From positions 53,326 through 117,325 of the forward strand of contig JADLHZ010000036.1 of the NCBI GenBank assembly GCA_020848545.1: DNA of 64,000 nucleotides, read 5' to 3'. The stretch's first letter is position 1, and each line of letters starts with the position of its first letter. This DNA comes from Deltaproteobacteria bacterium (GTDB lineage Bacteria; Myxococcota; JADLHZ01). A model generated the notes under the pieces. It was not told the origin of the DNA. It was given only the letters and a program-made list of their open reading frames with translations, and ran no database searches. Positions 60,558-64,000 of the stretch are shown one piece after another. A program made the position numbers and the translations under genes.

Positions 60558-61301
60558 CTGAGCTCTCCCGGCACCATCGCGCTCATCACCGGCGCAAGCA
60601 GAGGCATCGGGCTCGCCATCGCCAACCGCATGTTGGCGAAAGGCGCGCGGCTCGGCCTCGTGTATCGCAAACCGAAGGAAGCGAACGTCGCGTTGGCCGA
60701 TCTCGCTGCGCGCGCGAAGTCGCTAGAGGCGCATGTCGATCTGCTCGAAGCCGACGTCGCTGACGCGGCCGCGATCGAGGCCATCGTCGCGCCGTTCATC
60801 GACGCCCACGCGCCGAGCGTGCTGGTGAACAACGCCGGCGTCACGCACGACATGCTCGCGCTGCGCTTGAAGACGGCCGATCTCGAGCGCGTGCTGAACG
60901 TGAACTACTTGGCCGCCGCGACGCTGACGCGCTTGTGCCTCAAGTCGATGCTGAAGGCCCGCTACGGCCGCGTGGTGCAGATTTCGTCGGTGGTCGCGCG
61001 CCGCGGCAACGCTGGCCAAGCGGCGTACGCTGCGTCGAAGGCCGCGCTCGAAGCCTATACGAAGTCGGTCGCCCGCGAGGTCGCGAGCCGCAACGTCACC
61101 TGCAACATCGTCGCGCCGGGCTTCATCACCACCGATATGACCGCTGGCCTGGACGAGAAGTGGAAAGAGCGCGTGAAGGCCGAGATCCCGCTGCGCCGCT
61201 TCGGCACGCCTGACGACGTCGCCGAGGTCGTCGCGTTCTTGACGAGCGCCGAGGCAAGCTACGTCACAGGCGCTGTAGTCGACGTCGGCGGCGGATTGTG
61301 A
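60558..61301 (+). CDS. fabG: 3-oxoacyl-[acyl-carrier-protein] reductase FabG, apparent CTG start
   Basis: 247 aa if started at CTG 60558, the normal FabG length. The frame contains TGASRGIG (NADPH binding), NNAG, catalytic Ser in ISSVVARRG and Tyr/Lys in YAASK. No ATG, GTG or TTG occurs in frame before [11 protein letters not shown] 60630 would delete that motif. An ATG at 60545 lies one frame off and hits a stop after two codons, so a +1 shift or a one-base sequence error is an alternative. FabG reduces beta-ketoacyl-ACP. It follows the palindromic element by 16 bp. Confidence 0.8.
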   Translation: MSSPGTIALITGASRGIGLAIANRMLAKGARLGLVYRKPKEANVALADLAARAKSLEAHVDLLEADVADAAAIEAIVAPFIDAHAPSVLVNNAGVTHDMLALRLKTADLERVLNVNYLAAATLTRLCLKSMLKARYGRVVQISSVVARRGNAGQAAYAASKAALEAYTKSVAREVASRNVTCNIVAPGFITTDMTAGLDEKWKERVKAEIPLRRFGTPDDVAEVVAFLTSAEASYVTGAVVDVGGGL

Positions 61302-61383
61302 CCTCGACGCCACATGGACAAGCGCGACGCGCTGCGGTAACGGGCGGCCGACTTTATCTCCCGACGGGAAAGGTGAGCTCCAG

Positions 61384-61632
61384 ATGACGGAAGTGGCCAA
61401 CCTGGAAGACAGAGTGCGCGCGCTCGTAGCGGAACAGCTCGGGGTGCAAGCGACCGAAGTGAAGATGGAAAGCGCCTTCATCGACGACCTCGGCGCCGAT
61501 TCCTTGGACATCGTCGAGCTCGTGATGGCGATGGAAGAAGAGTTCGGCTTCGAGATCGCCGACGAGCACGCCGAGAAGATCAAGACGGTCGGCGACGCGA
61601 TCAGCTACATCAAAGAGCACAAAGGCGCCTGA
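61384..61632 (+). CDS. acpP: Acyl carrier protein
   Basis: 82 aa, acidic. Phosphopantetheine site [18 protein letters not shown] (Ser42 region). AGGTGAG precedes the ATG. Carries acyl chains in fatty-acid and lipid A synthesis. It follows fabG by 82 bp, the conserved fabG-acpP order. The usual fabF is not next; rpiB is. Confidence 0.96.
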   Translation: MTEVANLEDRVRALVAEQLGVQATEVKMESAFIDDLGADSLDIVELVMAMEEEFGFEIADEHAEKIKTVGDAISYIKEHKGA

Positions 61633-61634
61633 GC

Positions 61635-62084
61635 ATGAGCCGCGTCGCGCTCGGAGCCGACCACGCGGGGCTGCCGCTCTGTGACACCGTGCGCGCGCTC
61701 CTGAAGCAAAAGGGCCACGACCTCGTCGACTACTCGCCGGATCCCGGCGTCAAGGTCGACTATCCGGACTACGCGAAGAAAGTCGCCGAAGCCGTCCAAG
61801 AACGGAAAGCCGACGTCGGCATCTTGATCTGCGGCTCCGGCATCGGCATGGCGATCTCGGCGAACAAGCACGCCGGTGTTCGCGCGGTCTGTGCCAACGA
61901 CATCTACAGCGCCAAGATGAGCCGCCTGCACAACGACTGTAACGTGCTCTGCTTCGGCGCGCGCATCATCGGCCCGGGCGTCGCCGAGATGATCGTCGAG
62001 ACGTTCCTGCAAACCGCCTTCGAAGGCGGCCGCCACGCCGCGCGCGTCGCCATGCTCGACGCTCCGTTATTGAAAGGCCAATAG
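61635..62084 (+). CDS. rpiB: Ribose-5-phosphate isomerase B
   Basis: 149 aa. RpiB/LacAB fold: [11 protein letters not shown] at the start, Cys/Gly active-site loop [15 protein letters not shown] and [11 protein letters not shown]. Interconverts ribose-5-phosphate and ribulose-5-phosphate. It starts 2 bp after acpP and precedes glyA by 35 bp. The rpiB-glyA-nrdR order is common in deltaproteobacteria and Gram-positives. Confidence 0.95.
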   Translation: MSRVALGADHAGLPLCDTVRALLKQKGHDLVDYSPDPGVKVDYPDYAKKVAEAVQERKADVGILICGSGIGMAISANKHAGVRAVCANDIYSAKMSRLHNDCNVLCFGARIIGPGVAEMIVETFLQTAFEGGRHAARVAMLDAPLLKGQ

Positions 62085-62119
62085 ATCAAAGGCCCGTAGA
62101 AACCGAAAGGAACCCACGC

Positions 62120-63391
62120 GTGACGACGAACACCGGATCGAGCCTGAAGGATCAAGACGCCGACGTGTTCGCCGCCGTGCGGAGCGAGCGCACGCGCCAA
62201 GAAGAGGGGCTTGAGCTCATCGCCAGCGAAAACTTCGTCTCGCGCGCCGTGCTCGAAGCCGCCGGCAGCGTGCTGACCAACAAGTACGCCGAGGGCTATC
62301 CGGGCAAGCGTTACTACGGCGGCTGCGAGTTCGTCGACGTCGTCGAAACGATCGCGATCGAGCGCTGCAAGAAGCTCTTCGGCGCCGACTACGTGAACGT
62401 GCAAGCGCACTCGGGCTCGCAAGCGAACATGGCCGTCTACCTGAGCGAGTTGCAGCCGGGCGACACGATCTTGGCGATGAGCCTCGATCACGGCGGCCAC
62501 CTCACGCACGGCGCCGCGGTGAACTTCTCGGGCCGCTTGTTCAAGCCGGTGTTCTACGGCGTTCGCGAGAACGATCAGCGCATCGACTACCACGAGGTCG
62601 AGAAGCTCGCCAAAGAGCACAAACCGAAGCTCATCGTCGCCGGCGCATCGGCGTATCCGCGCACCATCGACTTCGAAGCGTTCGGGCGCATCGCCAAGGG
62701 CGCCGGCTGCAAGCTGATGGTCGACATGGCGCATATCGCAGGCCTCGTCGCGACCGGGCTTCATCCGAGCCCGGTGCCGCACGCCGACTATGTCACGAGC
62801 ACCACGCACAAGACGTTGCGCGGTCCGCGGGGCGGCCTCGTCATGGCCAAAGAAGCGAACGCGAAGGTCTTGGGCTCGCGGATCTTTCCGGGTATCCAAG
62901 GCGGCCCTTTGATGCACGTGATCGCGGCCAAGGCGGTGGCGTTCGGGGAAGCGCTGCGCCCCGAGTTCAAGACCTACCAGCAGCAAGTCGTGAAGAACGC
63001 GGCCACGCTCGCCGCTGCGCTCGTCGAGAAGGGCTACAAGCTCGTCTCGGGCGGCACCGACAATCACCTCTTGCTCCTCGACCTGCGCGGCAGCGGCATC
63101 AGCGGGCGCGACGCCGAAGCGGTGCTCGGAAAAGCCGGCATCACGGTGAACAAGAACAAGATCCCCTTCGATCCGGAGCCCCCGACCGTGACCAGCGGCG
63201 TGCGCATTGGCACGCCGGCGGTGACGACGCGCGGGCTGAAAGAGGGCGAGATGAAGACGCTTGCCGGGCTCATCGATCGCGCGCTGAAGGCGAAGAGCGA
63301 CGACGCCGCGCTCAGCAAGATCCACGACGAAGTGAAGACGATGTGCAAGAGCTTCCCGCTGTATCGCGAGCTCAGGCTGCCCACGGATTAG
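62120..63391 (+). CDS. glyA: Serine hydroxymethyltransferase
   Basis: 423 aa. PLP enzyme with [44 protein letters not shown] and the Lys-containing [15 protein letters not shown]. Converts serine and tetrahydrofolate to glycine and methylene-tetrahydrofolate. AAAGGAA precedes the start. It is part of rpiB-glyA-nrdR. With folC elsewhere in the window it serves one-carbon metabolism. Confidence 0.97.
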   Translation: MTTNTGSSLKDQDADVFAAVRSERTRQEEGLELIASENFVSRAVLEAAGSVLTNKYAEGYPGKRYYGGCEFVDVVETIAIERCKKLFGADYVNVQAHSGSQANMAVYLSELQPGDTILAMSLDHGGHLTHGAAVNFSGRLFKPVFYGVRENDQRIDYHEVEKLAKEHKPKLIVAGASAYPRTIDFEAFGRIAKGAGCKLMVDMAHIAGLVATGLHPSPVPHADYVTSTTHKTLRGPRGGLVMAKEANAKVLGSRIFPGIQGGPLMHVIAAKAVAFGEALRPEFKTYQQQVVKNAATLAAALVEKGYKLVSGGTDNHLLLLDLRGSGISGRDAEAVLGKAGITVNKNKIPFDPEPPTVTSGVRIGTPAVTTRGLKEGEMKTLAGLIDRALKAKSDDAALSKIHDEVKTMCKSFPLYRELRLPTD

Positions 63392-63407
63392 AATCGGTGC
63401 ACTGCGC

Positions 63408-63863
63408 ATGAAATGCCCGTTTTGCGGACACGGTGAGAACAGCGTCGTCGACTCGCGGCTCGGCCGTGACAGCGTCGTCATCCGCCGCCGCCGCGAATGC
63501 GAGGCGTGCAAGAAGCGCTTCACGACCTACGAACGCATCGAAGAGCTGCTGCCGAACGTGGTGAAGAAGGACGGCCGCCGCGAGCCCTTCGATCGCATGA
63601 AGGTGATCTCGGGCGTCAAGAAGGCGTGCGAGAAGCGGCCGGTGTCGCTCGAGACGATCGAGCTCCTCGTCGATCAAGTCGAGCATCGCCTCCAAGAAGC
63701 CGGCGAAGCCGAGGTCCCGTCGACGCGCGTCGGCGAAGAAGTGATGAAGCAACTCGTCAAGCTCGACCAAGTCGCCTACGTGCGCTTCGCGTCGGTGTAC
63801 CGGCAGTTCAAGGACATCGGCGAGTTCATGAGCGAGCTCGAAGGCCTCGCCGGCAAGGCGTAG
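63408..63863 (+). CDS. nrdR: Transcriptional repressor NrdR
   Basis: 151 aa. N-terminal zinc ribbon [17 protein letters not shown] with the second Cys pair CEACKKRF, then an ATP-cone domain (about 50-140; [19 protein letters not shown]). It represses ribonucleotide reductase genes in response to dATP/ATP. It follows glyA by 16 bp. ribD, its frequent next gene, is not seen before the window ends. Confidence 0.96.
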   Translation: MKCPFCGHGENSVVDSRLGRDSVVIRRRRECEACKKRFTTYERIEELLPNVVKKDGRREPFDRMKVISGVKKACEKRPVSLETIELLVDQVEHRLQEAGEAEVPSTRVGEEVMKQLVKLDQVAYVRFASVYRQFKDIGEFMSELEGLAGKA

Positions 63864-63873
63864 CCTGGTCTAC

Positions 63874-64000
63874 TCATGAGCCACCTACTGCGAACGCAAA
63901 TTCCTCCGCCAACTCGGGACCGTACTCCGGTTTGTGGTTTCGACAGCCAGGCAGGATGCCTTCAACCCCAAACCGTCCGTGCGGCCCGACCTGACGGGGA
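63874..64000 (-). CDS. Possible C-terminus of a gene entering from the right edge
   Basis: A minus-strand frame open to the right edge reads VGPHGRFGVEGILPGCRNHK, then PEYGPELAEEFAFAVGGS, and stops at 63874. Many codons end in A or T, unlike all neighbours, so it may be foreign DNA or not coding. It would converge on nrdR. No family is recognised. Confidence 0.25.
   Translation of the reverse strand, partial: PRQVGPHGRFGVEGILPGCRNHKPEYGPELAEEFAFAVGGS

Noticed and set aside
1..64000. CRISPR arrays, rRNA genes and complete insertion sequences
   Set aside because: No regularly spaced direct repeats, no rRNA-like sequence and no transposase frame were found by eye.

Overview
This is a GC-rich, gene-dense chromosomal window from a Gram-negative, outer-membrane-bearing bacterium. 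LpxB, MsbA, LptD, TonB-receptor, lipoprotein and heptose-kinase genes show the LPS envelope. The mix of a GAF-MshEN-GspE/PilB ATPase, PilZ, CHASE2-cyclase, PEGA and FecR proteins, a multi-receiver hybrid kinase and a eukaryote-like sterol reductase suggests a myxobacterium-like lineage (Myxococcota, former Deltaproteobacteria). That placement is inference from gene content only. Codons end mostly in G or C, so nearly every gene casts long false ORFs in other frames.

Layout. 1-9.3 kb: a truncated lipase-like hydrolase, a pilus/secretion ATPase behind a leaderless-type promoter, a MATE exporter, tRNA-Val(CAC), a binding lipoprotein coupled to a TonB-dependent receptor, and a crotonase. 9.3-16 kb: mostly lineage-specific proteins (lipoprotein, PEGA, zinc-ribbon, PilZ, HEAT) and a methyltransferase. 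16-23.7 kb: eight plus-strand genes, most with overlapping stop/start codons, for LPS and envelope lipids (heptose kinase, lpxB, PAP2, two GT2 enzymes, msbA, a membrane-anchored PHP enzyme, a DUF374 acyltransferase). 24.5-30 kb: rpsP-khpA-rimM-trmD...rplS, with a 167-bp CTAG-flanked MITE between khpA and rimM and a REC-REC-GAF-PAS-HK-REC kinase between trmD and rplS. 30-33.8 kb: RNase D, two small unknowns and a beta-helix protein. 33.8-37.9 kb: a CHASE2 adenylate cyclase, a CRP-type regulator and a class II cAMP phosphodiesterase in a row, which reads as a make/sense/destroy cAMP module. 38-42.6 kb: folC, an AMIN-domain protein, lptD, tRNA-Leu(GAG). 42.6-47.5 kb (minus strand): gap-pgk-tpiA-secG plus an unknown membrane-anchored protein apparently starting at CTG. 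47.6-51.7 kb (minus strand): a papain-like protein, a sterol reductase and a Cys-rich lipoprotein. 51.9-57 kb: miaB, a permease-CPBP protease fusion with its ABC ATPase, and a DUF151 nuclease-like gene. 57-58.3 kb: a cNMP-binding protein and a FecR lipoprotein. 58.3-64 kb: rtcB, yceD-rpmF, a 119-bp palindromic element, fabG (no canonical start codon), acpP, rpiB, glyA, nrdR.

No intergenic gap exceeds 300 bp. No CRISPR array, rRNA or complete insertion sequence was seen. The most interesting points are the two palindromic elements lodged in essential operons (one just before fabG, which lacks a normal start codon), the kinase embedded in the trmD-rplS operon with a receiver-domain stub before it, the cAMP module, the bacterial sterol reductase, and the permease-protease fusion.
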